64,000 nt of DNA from Bicyclus anynana (GCF_947172395.1 NC_069108.1:2705501-2769500), one strand, 5' to 3'; positions 21,216 to 32,992 are shown, counted from the first letter of the stretch. Translations and numbers: made by a program. The notes: a model not told the origin generated them from the letters alone.

Positions 21216-22321
21216 GCCTCACCGGAGCCCGAAAAAAAAGAAAAGCGGCCGTTACGGACGAAACCGGGCCGGCTGAGACCGACGATACGTACGATAGTGT
21301 AGTGTACCGCGAAAAGCATCCCCCAGAGATGCAGAAACAGTGGCACAATCTAACCACCCTGTTAAAATACTCAAACGCCACCCCCTTCAAGGATAGAAAC
21401 GATGCGGGCTACGTTTGCGCTTATTGCTTTAAAACCTTCCCCGATCCCAGTCTTTTGAGACAGCACACGCATTACGATCACGCTAAAGAAAAGCCCACGT
21501 ATAAAATAGGTTCAGGAATGAGCAGCTTTGTGGCATTTTTAGACATAGTCGATTTAAAATGCACCATCTGCGATAACCCCATGGATAGCATCAACTCTCT
21601 AAGTGAGCATCTAGTCAAAGTACACGATAAGAAGTATTATTTAGGTATAACAGATTATTTCCAACCGTTCAAACTGACCAACGAGCAGCAAATATACTGC
21701 TGCCTTTGCCCCGATGTGTTCCACAACATGAAACTTTTGATGCAACACATGAACGTACATTACAGAAATTTTATATGCACCATATGCGGTGCTGGTTTTG
21801 TGAATAGCTTCCGATTGAACAGGCACGAAACGACACACGGGAAGAAGAAATCTAGCTTCGCGTGTAAGCATTGCGGCATGATCTTTGCTGCGGAGTCCAA
21901 GAAGAAAGCGCACGTTAACACTGAACACAAAGGCATCGCCGGTGACAGCGTCTGTCAGATATGCAAAGCGAGGTTCAAGAACTATTATCAAAAGACGCGA
22001 CACATGATGCAGGAGCACAAAGTAGAAGGGATTAAGTGTGACAAATGTGACAAGAGATTCAATTTAAAGTCCAACTTAATGCTTCACATCCGGAGCGTTC
22101 ATCTGAAAGAACGTCCGTACGAGTGTTCAGTTTGCAGCATGGGATTCTTCATCAAACGCCACATGCTCGGACATTATATGGCGACGCACACAAATGAGAG
22201 GAAATTCAAATGCGATGTGTGCGGAAAGGCGTACGCCACCCAGAATAGTAGAAGAAAACACATGAAAAAGAATCATGGGATATCAAAAAATACAATGATG
22301 GCTCAAAATGCGTCCAAGTGA
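21216..22321 (+). CDS. Alternative terminal exon V2: 9-finger C2H2 array
   Basis: The acceptor GTTTTTCTTTTATAG ends at 21215. GC completes CGC (Arg). The start LTGARKKRKA is basic, then an acidic/Thr stretch and SNATPFK come before finger 1 (CAYCFKTFPDPSLLRQHTHY..H). Fingers 2-9 include CTICGAGFVNSFRLNRHETTH and CDKCDKRFNLKSNLMLHIRS.H. The last is CDVCGKAYATQNSRRKHMKK.H, followed by 13 residues and TGA at 22319-22321. Nine fingers instead of the ten of its neighbours, so one C-terminal finger is missing. The isoform would be 528 aa, the shortest. The long open frame extends upstream to 21152 through intron. I place the exon start at the only pyrimidine-rich phase-1 acceptor. Confidence 0.85.
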
Positions 22322-22395
22322 TGTTTTAGTATTGTAGCGTTAGGAGTGTGGTTTTGTCATTAATTGATGTCTGTAATATTTGATGTGACTTGTGT

Positions 22396-22401
22396 AATAA
22401 A
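22396..22401 (+). terminator. Candidate poly(A) signal for V2
   Basis: AATAAA, 75 bp after the V2 stop, followed within 40 bp by a T-rich stretch (TTTTTTCTCTTTG). Confidence 0.6.
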
Positions 22402-22851
22402 TACTAGAAAATTTATCTGAATATTGATTTTTTCTCTTTGATTCTAGATTCCTTTAAATATTTGCATTGCGAAAATCTAATTCATACTTATTAATTGATA
22501 TTTATTTTTCTGTTTAATTGACAGTTTTAAACTTTTATAAAGCTCTTTCAAAAAGATGTCACCATAGTCATTAGTCACCTTAATCATCGTTGTGTAAAAC
22601 ACACAATTTGTCAAAAGAAAATAAGTTCTCAAACCAAAACCTTCTTTTCTAATCGCTCAGTCACAAATAAATGATTTATAGAACTCTACACAAGTAATTA
22701 TTTTAGTATTAAAAGAAATCGTGCAACGCAGCCAAAAACATAGAATAAGCATGCAGTCTTTTTAGCATACAAAATGATGTAGCTGTATATGAACGATCAA
22801 GTAAAACTGATGGTCATGTTGAGAATTTTAATTCAGTGCTTTTCTTTGTAG
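22402..22851. other. Short spacer between V2 and V3
   Basis: AT-rich, with no repeat or gene recognised. It ends in the V3 acceptor tract. Confidence 0.5.
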
Positions 22852-24110
22852 GTGTCGAGACAGAAAAGAGTTTCATTGAGATCAGTATCAAAGCGGAACC
22901 GATCTCTGACACCGAAAACGAGGAGCAGAGCATAACGACCAATAAACTAGAGCTGGTCAATCAGACCACAACTACCATCAAAATAGAGCCAATGGTCAAT
23001 GAAAGCATCGATGAAAAGAAAGCACTGAATAAGAAACACAAAAAGGAGCAAAAGATTGCAATGGAAAAGCATCTGAAAAACATAAGCACAATACTATTAA
23101 ACACTAATGCCACTCCGATAAGATATCACGATGGTGCCAATTATGTCTGTGCCATGTGCCCAGAGACGTATCCTCTACCTTCGGATTTAAAAGCCCACGT
23201 GTTAGAAGAACACGACGAAATGGACAAATCCTCCTTTATGGAAGGGCACAGACTGACGTCCTATGTTGTCAGATTGGATATCACGCATCTGTGTTGCCTC
23301 ATCTGCCACAACGAAATTGTGAGCTTCGATGATATGTTCGTTCACCTGAATTCGGTGCACAAAAAAGATTTGCACACTGACATCCCAAACCATATACTGC
23401 CGTTCCGATTTGTTGGAAACGGGTTCAATTGCGTCCAATGTCCGAAAACGTTCGAGCATTTCAAGTTGGTAGCGGAGCATATGAGCGTGCATTACCAGAA
23501 CTACTTCTGCATGACCTGCAACGCACCGTTCGTCAACAAACGGACGTTGCAGAACCACGCGAACAGGCACAAGAAGGGTGACTTCCCGTGCAGTCAGTGT
23601 CCGAAAATATTCGACACAAATCGCAAGAAATTGAACCACGAGAAATTCGTACACGTCGGTGATTATAAAAGGAAGAAGTGTCCGTATTGCCAGGAGAAGT
23701 TTACTAATTACGCGAAGAAGCGATCTCACATGGCGGAGGAGCACGGCGCTGAGCCATTGATTGTGAAATGCGAAATTTGTGAGGAGATATTCCCCACTAG
23801 AGCGAGAATGAGGTATCACAAGCGACGTGAACACATGGAATGCACGTATCCATGTTCCGAGTGCCATTTGAGCTTCTACACGCTTGTGGAGTTGGAGAAG
23901 CACAGGCTGAAGCATTACACACCCGCGCAGGAGTACATCTGCGACATATGTCAGAAGTCGTACGTGAGGAAGCACACGTTGCGCGAGCATTTGAAACGGC
24001 ACGCGAAAATTGCGCGGAGATTCAAATGCGAACACTGCACCAGCCATTTTAGTCAGAAATCTAGCTTGAAGTCTCACATGCAGTACAAACATAATTTGAC
24101 TTTAGTTTAA
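22852..24110 (+). CDS. Alternative terminal exon V3: 10-finger C2H2 array
   Basis: The acceptor GCTTTTCTTTGTAG ends at 22851. GT completes CGT. The leading region is acidic with two SUMO-type motifs (IKAEP and IKIEP), then TNATPIR. Ten C2H2 fingers run from CAMCPETYPLPSDLKAHVLE.H to CEHCTSHFSQKSSLKSHMQY.H, only five residues before TAA 24108-24110. The segment RLDITHLC precedes finger 2, as in all cassettes. The isoform is 579 aa, with fingers from about residue 260. It is closest to V4 (shared EEHDEMDKSS/EEHDEIDKSS and IPNHILPF). A 296-codon antisense open frame over it is a by-product of codon bias. Predicted nuclear DNA-binding factor. Confidence 0.87.
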
Positions 24111-25082
24111 TTTTTTTCGACGATCTGTTTAGATTTAGGGTTTCCACCAAAGATGTGCGAAACGGCGGTGCATTAGAGCGAAGTATGTGTAAGCTATATG
24201 GAACGATATGCTTTTAACAAATTTTATTCGTCTCTGCTTAAGTCAGTAAAATTAAGTAAGCTTTTCTTACGTGTTGAATTCTGCACATACTCGTACATCT
24301 CTGATTAGGAAGCATTAGTATTGATATAGTTGGTCCCTTGTAACAGGGGTGGCAAACTGTAGGATGATTTTCTCCTCTTATCTACTCTATCTATTACATT
24401 GATGCATTTAGAGACCACTAATTTAGAAGGAGAAAGTCTTTAAGCACAACTGAGTTTGTTTTTTCGAGTGATAATATACGTGCCATAGGTTAGTCATCCC
24501 TGCCCTACAAATAAAATATGCTTACGTAGACTTTTAATAATAGTTAAGAAAAATTTTATCAAGTATTAATCAACTAATGCTAAGTTACATGAAGTTAATT
24601 TCAAACTTTACAATGAACTTGAAACTAATTTAATGAAAAGAACGTGTGAGATTCAAAACATTTCTTATGAAATTACTTTGAGTTTGTAATTTGAAATTTG
24701 GTTCAAGTAACAGTGTTAATTTTTTATTGATCTCACCGTTGGTTTAAATATTACTTTTAAAATTATATCATGTATATTTATATTTAAATCATAGCGTAGA
24801 TATTGGAATAATCATTTAGTGATTATCTAAATAAATTTTAAACGAAAACCGCGTACAATTGTATAAGATCATAAGTAAAAAGATTACGTATATATAATCT
24901 CTAATAAAAATAAGTGAAAATGCATAAAATGACTGTTTATTGAAGCCACCACCTCCTCGACGTTGATCGATGTCAGATATTTGAAAACGGCGCTCCCAAC
25001 AAAATGTTTATCTAAGACAAAAAGCACAACACAGACAGTGTTATATAAGTTGAGATATTTAACCTACTACTTTTGTTTGTAG
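24111..25082. terminator. V3-V4 spacer with candidate poly(A) signals
   Basis: AATAAA occurs at 24510-24515, 24830-24835 and 24903-24908. Which one is used cannot be told. Otherwise AT-rich with no recognisable repeat. Confidence 0.45.
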
Positions 25083-26371
25083 GTGGCAAGAGCGACCTGA
25101 AATTAGAAGTAGTAGTGAAACAAGAACCGGCCTCAGATCATGAGGAGGACCAACTGATCATAAAGATAGAGCCGGAAGTCGAGGGAACCGTTCAAATGGA
25201 ACCAGAAAAACTAACGCCGAGCATTATAGCGCACGGATCTAACCAACCGCGTGTAAAACCGATACCGATAATAAAAAAGCGATACATGTCAGATAAAACG
25301 TCGAAAAGCGACGGCGCGGCCGAACTAGTAAAGCATTTAAAGAACATTAGGACCATAATGTTGCATTCCACAGCGACACCCATAAGACATTACGATGGCA
25401 CCGGCTACGTGTGTATGTTATGCCCAAAACTGTATCCAACTGTCCCCGATTTGAAAGAGCACGTGCTAGAGGAGCACGACGAAATAGACAAATCGTCGTG
25501 CATGGAGGGCTACACGTCGAGGAATTTCCTCGTAAAGTTGGACATAACGAATTTGTACTGCCTCTTGTGCTACAACAAAATTGACACCCTCGAAAATTTG
25601 ATGGAACATTTGGCTGGCGAACACAAAAAAGCCATACACACCGACATCCCAAATCACATCCTACCCTTCAAGTTTATCGAGAACAAATTCAACTGTCTCT
25701 ACTGTCCCAAAGTGTTCGAACACTTCAAACACGTCCAAGAACACATGAACATACACTACACGAACTACGTGTGCGATTTATGCAACGCGACGTTCGTCAA
25801 CAAGCAATTGCTGAATAGGCACGCATTAAAACACAGGACGGGAGAGTTCAAATGCACGCAATGTCCAAAAATTTACAGCACGAATCGAAAGAGATTGGAC
25901 CACGAGAAGTTTATACACAACGACGGACTTTCCAAACGCAACAAATGTCCGCATTGTGAAGCGAGATTCTCTAGTTACGCGAAGAAGCGTTCGCATATGG
26001 TTGAAGAGCATGGAGTCGAGCCGTTGTCTATCAAATGTGATTATTGTAAACGGACGTTTACCACTCGATCTCGTTGGTACAACCACAACAAAAGGCATCA
26101 CGCCGATTTGAAGCACAAATGCGAACACTGCGACCAGAAGTTTTCCTTGCAATCGGATCTGGAGAAGCATTTAGAGAAGCATTCGTCCATAAGGGAGTAC
26201 AAATGTGACGTCTGCCACAAGGCGTACTCTAGGAAGTACACTTTGCGCAATCACATGAACATACACGAAAACATAAGGCAGTACAAATGCGAGTTCTGCT
26301 CGTCCAGTTTCGTCCAGAAGTGGACGTGGAAGGTGCACATGAAGAATATACACAAAATTATCGCTACATGA
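25083..26371 (+). CDS. Alternative terminal exon V4: 10-finger C2H2 array
   Basis: The acceptor CTTTTGTTTGTAG ends at 25082. GT completes CGT. The N-terminal part holds VKQEP and IKIEPEVEG (SUMO-type motifs in acidic context), then a basic stretch and STATPIR. Ten fingers run from CMLCPKLYPTVPDLKEHVLE.H through CDLCNATFVNKQLLNRHALKH to CEFCSSSFVQKWTWKVHMKN.H, followed by TGA 26369-26371. The isoform is 589 aa, with fingers from about residue 271. It is clearly a paralogue of V3 along its length. The candidate contact residues of the helices differ in several fingers, for example finger 7 and finger 8, so a different target is likely. There is no strong canonical poly(A) signal nearby: ATTAAA at 26770-26775 and AATAAA at 27406-27411 are possibilities. 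Confidence 0.87.
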
Positions 26372-26957
26372 TTTGTTTTTTTTTTTTTTATTATTGCCAT
26401 CGTGTCAATTAGGACGGCTGAGGTTTTCTCTGTAGTGACATCTTATGACATCTGTGATCTCTATCTGATTGTAGCCGGGTACACATTGAGATCGATCGAG
26501 TAAAGTTTTTACGATTTTTTAGTTTCATTTTATTTAAATGAAGATGATTATTTTTTTGAATTTACCTATTATTTACACAATTTTTTTTTATTAATCACAT
26601 TGGCACATAAAAGAAAAAATATACAATTTCTCATGAGGGTTACATCTGAACATTTTAAGTTACGATGAATGAATTATAAATTCACTAGGTGAAAGTTTTA
26701 ATGATATAAGTATTGTATATAATAATATAAACTAACTAGTCAAAATTTGTAATTTTGAATTTTTTTTTAATTAAATTAAAAAAAAATATTATTTGAGTAC
26801 ATTGCATACAGAAACATTGTCATATACATATAATAATTGAATACCCTGTGCCGTATGTGTATCGAATGTAATATGGTAAACCAATTATTATGTTTTAGCA
26901 GTGGCGTCCACAAGATTTTTAACTAGAGTAGGCTAGGTAAAATGAAAAGTTTTTTTT

Positions 26958-27716
26958 CATCTATACTAATATTATAAAGAGGTAAAGTTTGTAAGTTTGT
27001 AAGTTTGTCACATTTTTTAAATGGGGTAATCTTCGGAACTACTGGTCCGATTTTAAAAATTCTTTCACCAGTAGAATGCTACATCATCGGGGAGTGCTAT
27101 AGGCTATATTTTATATTGGTATCATATATATTAGCCGAGTTATCACAGTTTTTGTCATACAGGTCGGACTGAAAATCCTCTTAAACAGACTTATTCGCAT
27201 GCGCTGCCTTAACTATTGTGTAAAATTGAAATTAATGTATGGAGACTTTATGTATCTTTAAAAGTTCTACAAAAAAGTCCGCGACACCATATATCTATCT
27301 TCTATATATTAGCAGATATAGTACCTTTTGTGTTTTAAAAATTATTAATTTTATATACTTAGGTTTACGTCATTATTTATACAACTAAACTTTAATCCTT
27401 ATTAAAATAAATTATTTAATAATCACAAGGATATTATGGAGATAAGATTTGCCCTTTATAGTATGTTAATTAGTTAAATAGTTTCGGAGATAATACAAAA
27501 TTTCTAAAAGACGCAGAAATTCCGCTATATGATGCCCGGCGCTTTCATTTACTTAGTTCCCGTTCCCGTGTGAATATGTGGATCAAACATAGCCTATGGC
27601 ACTCGAAAATAACGTAGCTTTCTATTGGTAAAACAATTTTCCAAATCGGTCCAGTAGATCCAGAGATTACCTCCTACAACCACACGAACTTTACCTCTCT
27701 ATATTATTAGCATAGA
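26958..27716. mobile_element. Pair of inverted transposon tails
   Basis: Starts 'CTATACTAATATTATAAAGA', 'GGTAAAGTTTG' and ends with the inverted form 'CTTTACCTCTCTATATTATT', 'AGCATAG'. The inner parts have 'CTACTGGTCCGATTTTAAAA' and 'TTCCAAATCGGTCCAGTAGA', also inverted. Two copies of one tail sit head to head. Confidence 0.65.
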
Positions 27717-27766
27717 AGTCTCTATTTCTCTTGGTCATACCACCACTCTCGAAGGACTGGACCGAT

Positions 27767-28155
27767 TTTGCTAAGGGTAGGAGTAAGATAGAGAAGTTAC
27801 AGGGTAGGGTAGGGTACGGATAGGGAAGCGTAGGGGTAGTGTAGAGGTAGGGTAGGTTTAGGGCCGGGTTTAGTGTAGGGTAGTGGTAGGGTAGAGGTAC
27901 GAGTAGGATAGGGAAGTAGTAGGGTAGGCGTGAGATAGGGGTACGGTAGGGATAGGGGTAGGAAAGGGATAGGGTACGGGGAGGGTAGGGTAGGGTAGGG
28001 GTAGGGTAGATGTAGGGGTTGGGTAGGGTTGGGGTAGTAGTAGGGTTGGGGTAGTAGTAGGGTAGGGGTAGTAGTAGGGTAGGGGTAGGGTAGGGTAGGG
28101 GTAGTAGTAAAGTTGACATCGAAATTTACGCGGACGAAGTCGCGGGCGTCCGCTA
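27767..28155 (+). repeat. TAGGG-type minisatellite with transposon terminus
   Basis: About 350 bp of imperfect GGTAGGGTAGGGGTAG repeats, then 'ACGCGGACGAAGTCGCGGGC', 'GTCCGCTAGT' (28128-28156). The same repeat type next to the same terminus appears inverted at 32058-32165 and in short form near 61215-61290. Confidence 0.85.
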
Positions 28156-28621
28156 GTTTTGTATAAATTGTTCAAAATGAAAAATTCTACCTCCAACACA
28201 GGTACGTAATGAATCCTCAGCGTATGCATTGCGTCTATGCATCTATGAAGTGCACGCCACTGTGTTTTATTATCAACCAATAGCATTATTTATCTTCATC
28301 TAAACTCATTTTTTTTCTATTTTAATTATAAAATAAAAAAAAGTAACTGCTTACTCGGTGTGGACCCGGCTGAATAGTAGTAATTATTATGAAATCTTTT
28401 TATCACTTTTAACACAAACGCAGCACTTGTTTTATGCAATTTTAGTATTTATAAGTATTTTTTAATTGATAGATTTATCTATAAATACAATCCAACAATA
28501 AATATTATATTGATGTATTGCTAAAATGCATTATAATCGTTCGATGTTAGAGATTGTGTTCTTTGGAACTGAATGACCTTTTACTTGGTAGGTAATCGTG
28601 ATTTGAAACATAATTATATGT

Positions 28622-28810
28622 GAGCCACTGACGATCAAGTAATCTCACATGCCTGCAGCGCTAACGGATTGACGTCCGATAAAACTGATCATGTGTTGGT
28701 CGCGAACGGCATGATGTCATCCACGTCGCAACCACACGATCAGTTTTATCGGTTGTCAAGCTGTTAGCGCTGCATGCATGTGAGATTACTTGATCGTCAG
28801 TGGCTGGCAT
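28622..28810. mobile_element. Fold-back element, compact copy 1
   Basis: The left arm 'GCCACTGACGATCAAGTAAT', 'CTCACATGCCTGCAGCGCTA' is inverted in 'TAGCGCTGCATGCATGTGAG', 'ATTACTTGATCGTCAGTGGC'. The arms are about 80 bp and the centre about 30 bp. Direct relative at 29534-29735. Confidence 0.85.
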
Positions 28811-29533
28811 TAGAATATATAGTCATTCTATTGTTTCGTTCGTTTGCGTGTGACAGTAGGCTAGCCGACACTTTTTTTTAAAACGGTCTTAAATTGTAAA
28901 CGCCCTAAAATAATATGCGCCTTGATGGTCTGATGGTCTAGTTTATGTCCCGGACCGGAAGTACACTATAAATAAGCTGAAAATTCATTTTAAAACAAGA
29001 AAAAGCTAACAACGGCACTAGCGGTTTTAGCTGACTTTTTAACCGACTTCCAAAAAGGAGGAGGTTCTACGTTCAGCTGTGTGTATGTTCTTTTTTTATG
29101 TATGTATGTATATTTCCATCATTTGTGGACCGATTTTTAAGTTACCAACAGAACCCGGCTTCACTGACAAGAACAACATATACCTAATATTTTTTGTCTG
29201 AATTTTCTTTTATAACTCGGATATACGCTTCTCACTTCCACATGATTTAATAGCTACATCTATAGGTATTTCATTTAAAGGTCCAAATCACAAAATAGAC
29301 CAGATTAAAGAAGACAAATATCTATGAAATAACAAATCTATGAAAAAGGATTTATGAAGAAGAAAATTAAACTATTTTATTTATACACTTTCAGATTTCG
29401 TGTCATAAAGAGTAAAATACCCTCTAGTTTGAATGTTGTAGATAAAAGTCTTTATCTATTTTCTGGATGGGAGTTCATTTTTAAATTCATACAATTTCTA
29501 ACATCGTACTGTGTAAGTTTTTACATTCCTTAA
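28811..29533. other. Spacer between fold-back elements
   Basis: Holds the 'TTTAACCGACTTCCAAAAAG' repeat at 29036-29090. The rest is AT-rich, with no gene seen. Confidence 0.45.
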
Positions 29534-29735
29534 GTCAGCCACTGACGATCAAGTAATCTCACATGACTGCAGCGCTTACGGCATGACACCCGATAAAACT
29601 GATCGTGTGTTGATCGCGATCGGCATGATGCCATGCACACCGCGATTAACGCACGATCAGTTTTATCGGACGTCAAGTCATTAGTGATGCAAGCATGTGA
29701 TATAACTTGATCGTCTGTGGCCGACATTAGTTGTC
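29534..29735. mobile_element. Fold-back element, compact copy 2
   Basis: Same arms as copy 1 with more differences between arms ('GATAAAACTGATCGTGTGTT' against 'GCACGATCAGTTTTATCGGA'). Same orientation, about 900 bp from copy 1. Confidence 0.8.
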
Positions 29736-29846
29736 ATAGTGACAGCAATTTACATTACTGTACAAAAGTAGATACTTGAGCGGTATTTGAATATTAAGTA
29801 TTATTTGTAAGACTGTTGTTAGTTTTAACCAATAGTGTTCGAGTGA

Positions 29847-30592
29847 GCCCTCATTCGCACGAGAGTTTTTTTAACGGACGTTAAAAAAAGCGTTCCAATA
29901 TCATCATCATCATCATCTCAGCCGATGGACGTCCACTGCAGGACATAGGCCTTTTTTAAAGACTTCCAAACATCACGATACTGAGCCACCTGCATCCAAC
30001 GAATCCCTGCGACTCGCTTGATGTCGCAGTCCACCTGGTGGGGGGTCGGCCGACACTGCGCTTACTAGTGCGGGGTCGCCATTCCAGCACTTTGGGACCC
30101 CAACGTCCATCGGCTCTTCGAACTATATGCCCCGCCCATTGCCACTTCAGCTTCGCAACTCGTTGAGCTATGTCGGTGACTTTGGTTCTTCTGCGGATCT
30201 CCTCATTTCTGATTCGATCACGCAGAGATACTCCTAACGTAGCTCGTTCCATCGCCCGCTGTGTGACTCTGAGCCTTCTTATGAGGCCCATAGTTAGCGA
30301 CCAAGTCTCGGAACCATAGGTAACTGGCAACACGCACTGTTCGAAGACTTTTGTCTTCAGGCACTGACGAATTTCGGACGAAAAGATATATGAGTAGATA
30401 TTCCAATATATTATGAGTTAAATGTAGGTCTATTTCCAAAGCCCAAGATTGTAAATGCAACACTGCTCGAAAAAACGCGTCGTGTTTTAAAAACGTTGTC
30501 GTGTGAACATATACTTGGGAATGCATTTGTTGTGTTTGAGCGTTTTTATAACGTCCGTTAAAAAAGCTCTCGTGCGAATGAGGGCTTAGGGA
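29847..30592. mobile_element. MITE with GCCCTCATTCGCACGAGAG ends, split by an RTE insertion
   Basis: 29848-29895 and 30537-30592 are inverted copies ('CCCTCATTCGCACGAGAG', 'TTTTTTAACGGACGTTA'). The sequence between is interrupted by 29902-30400. Confidence 0.75.
29902..30400 (-). mobile_element. RTE-type retroelement 3' fragment with 9-bp target-site duplication
   Basis: The minus strand encodes YGSETWSL, RRLRVTQRAMERATLGVSLR, WQWAGHIVRRADGRWGPKVL and EWRPRTSKRSVGRPPTRW, the conserved C-terminal tail of RTE-like reverse transcriptases. It ends in an ATC/GAT microsatellite. TTCCAATAT occurs at both borders (29893-29901 and 30401-30409), a target-site duplication, so this is a 5'-truncated insertion. 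Confidence 0.82.
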
Positions 30593-30639
30593 GAGTCCAC
30601 ATGTGACGTTCGCTTCTAGTTTGGAATCATCAATTTTAC

Positions 30640-30830
30640 AACCCATATTCGGCTTACTGTTGAGCACGAGCCTCCTCTCAGAATGAGAGGGGTCAGACCA
30701 ATAGTCCACCACGCTGGGCCAATGCGGATTGGCAGACTTCACACACGCAGAGAATTAAGGAAATTCTCTGGTATGCAGGTTTCCTCACAATTCTAACAAA
30801 CAAACAAATGATATTTAATTTCTTAAGAAA
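30640..30830 (-). mobile_element. SINE-A fragment, minus strand
   Basis: 'CACCACGCTGGGCCAATGCG' and 'TTGGCAGACTTCACACACGC', ending 'ATATTTAATTTCTTAAG'. The head is absent. Confidence 0.8.
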
Positions 30831-30910
30831 TCCTTATCTTTTATTAATTAATATCGAAACATTTCCGTCCCTTTTGCCATATACTATACGAAATCAATAT
30901 TGTTTATGAT

Positions 30911-31533
30911 AAAGGACATATCCCAAAATGGGCCTTTATTATTTTTTTATAATTTATAAGCAGGTCGATAGTATTTTTTACGGATACAAGATACAAATTG
31001 CTGTTGAGAAAACAATTTTCAGTATTTTTGGAACCCGCATTAATTAGATAAATATTTTTTTTGTTTCGCTCCCTTGTCTACAAATTAAACATAGACAATA
31101 CAGTAAAAGTGTTCAAAACAGCCAATAAAACACCTGTAATTTAATTCATATCCGGTGTAAGCTGTCAATGTCATGTAATATTGTCAGATGTCAATAAGAC
31201 ACAAGTTAAAAAAGAAACATTAAATCGTAGACAGAGATGCATTAAACAAAAAAAAAAAAACCCTTAAATTGCTTTAAAAACGCCATAAGCGAACGGTTCT
31301 ACGCGAAGATCACTGACAATCTGTCAGGGTGTGAGTTACAAACATGATAAAAATTCTTAATTAATGAAAAAATACTTTTTTGTAATTAATTAAAAAAAAT
31401 AATGCAGGTTACAATTTTTTTTTATTTTCGGTTTTAAGCCCTATATTTTATGTCCTTTTAAAATACTTTGTTCTGCTTAGTTGACACTCGGAATAAAGGC
31501 CCAGCCTCCATACAAAGTTGGGACATGTCCTTT
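30911..31533. mobile_element. MITE with AAAGGACATGTCCC ends, copy 2
   Basis: Full-length relative of 4188-4823: starts AAAGGACATATCCCAAAATG and ends TTGGGACATGTCCTTT. Confidence 0.78.
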
Positions 31534-31543
31534 GATATGAGTC

Positions 31544-31800
31544 TACGGCCGCGTGGCGTAGTGGGTAGTGACCCTGCTTTCTGCATCCACGGCCGTGGGT
31601 TCGATTCCCACAACTGGAAAATATTTGTGTGATGAGCATGAGTGTACTCCAGTGTCTGTGAGTATTATATAAGTATTTATATGTAGTATATAATTGTATA
31701 TGAATATTATAATATCAACTATCTTAGCACCCATAACACAAGCTACTCTGTATGCTTACTTTGGGGCTAGATAGTGATGTGTATTGTTTAAGTATATTTA
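31544..31800 (+). mobile_element. SINE-D, plus strand
   Basis: Head 'CGGCCGCGTGGCGTAGTGGG', B-box 'GGGTTCGATTCCC', then a body ending 'CTTACTTTGGGGCTAGATAG'. Inserted 11 bp after the MITE end at 31533. Confidence 0.85.
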
Positions 31801-31837
31801 TTATTATTGATTATGTCTCATTTATTTATTACTTCTT

Positions 31838-32045
31838 TTTTTTAATTTTTAACAATATAAGTATAAAATACAAAACATTATTAAAAATTTATAAAAAAAA
31901 TTCACCCTCCCGCTGCGGGACATTTGAGTGTCCAAGCAACCGGTGGTCAGGGCTCCAGAGTGAGGAACCTCCTCACAATACGCGTCGTCTCAAGAATCAC
32001 TGCCTTTTGTATCCGACTCTTGATCCAACAGTTAAGCGAAAGCTT
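31838..32045. mobile_element. Retroelement-type repeat, copy 1 (partner 48472-48660)
   Basis: Shares 'CGCTGCGGGACATTTGAGTG', 'CCAAGCAACC' and 'AGAGTGAGGAACCTCCTCAC' with 48472-48660. Probably the 3' end of a non-LTR element. Confidence 0.65.
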
Positions 32046-32055
32046 CTTATTATTT

Positions 32056-32500
32056 ACTAGCGGACGCCCGCGACTTCGTCCGCGTGAAACCCTACTACTA
32101 CCCCTACCCCTACCCTACCCTACCCCTACCCTACCCTACCCCTACCCTCTCATTACCCTACCACGCGACGGCGACGGAAGCTTAAAAAATGGAGTAACTT
32201 CTCCCGTTTACTCAACATTTTTCTTCACTGTTCTGCTCCTATTGATTGTAGCGTGATGAAAAGTATACTATAACCTGCCCAGGAATATAAAGAATAATTG
32301 TACCAAGTTTCGTTAAACTCCGTCGAGTAGTTTTTGTTTCTATAAAGAACATACAAATAGACAGACAGACAAAAATTTTACTGATTGCATTTTTGGCATC
32401 AGTATCGACCACTAATCACCTCCTGATAGTTATTTTGGAAATATATTTCATGTACAGAATTGACCTCTACAGATTTATTGTAAATATAGATTATTACTAC
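32056..32500 (-). mobile_element. Lepidopteran interspersed element, minus strand, with CCCTA array
   Basis: Begins 'CTAGCGGACGCCCGCGACTT', then CCCTACCCCTACC repeats to about 32165. The rest is inverse of 20462-20816. Confidence 0.75.
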
Positions 32501-32716
32501 CCTATTGATGTGTAATTTGGTACACACGACAGTTTACATGACGTCATATGTGGATGATCTCTAAGGGCCGGTGCATATCTGGCGAGGCAGCTTATAGGCG
32601 CTCGCTTTTTTAGGCGTCTAGTTGGCCTAAGATGCAGACCGCGACAAATGTCGTGAAGAGAAAAGACAAATGTCGACCAATAGCGGCGCTATAAAAAATA
32701 TCGTTCTCACTTTTTT

Positions 32717-32992
32717 GACGGCCTCCGTGGCGCAGCGGTGGATTTATAAGACGGAGGTCCTGAGTTCGATCCTCGGTTTCTTAATTGGTCCAGGTCTGGC
32801 TGGTGGGAGGCTTCGACCGTGGCTAGTTACCACCCTACCGGCAAAGACGTACCGCCAAGTGATTTAGCGTTCCGGTACGTGTAGGACCCGAAAGGAGGTG
32901 TAAATCTTACTCCTAACATGTTAGCCCGCTTCCATCTTATCACTTACCGTCAAGTGAGATTGTAACCTACTGACATGTAGAGAATAAAAAAA
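32717..32992 (+). mobile_element. SINE-B, plus strand, small internal deletions
   Basis: 'GACGGCCTCCGTGGCGCAGC', 'AGACGGAGGTCCTGAGTTCG', 'ATTTAGCGTTCCGGTACG'. Confidence 0.85.

Noticed and set aside
23202..24092. 296-codon open frame antisense to V3, and other long antisense frames over V1, V4, V6, V8 and V11
   Set aside because: Each lies fully inside a zinc-finger exon on the opposite strand. The composition (repeats of Val/His/Leu from reversed Cys/His codons) marks it as a shadow of the finger array.
27767..28115. Interstitial telomere
   Set aside because: The motif is TAGGG/TAGGGG, not the insect TTAGG, and it is linked to a transposon terminus.
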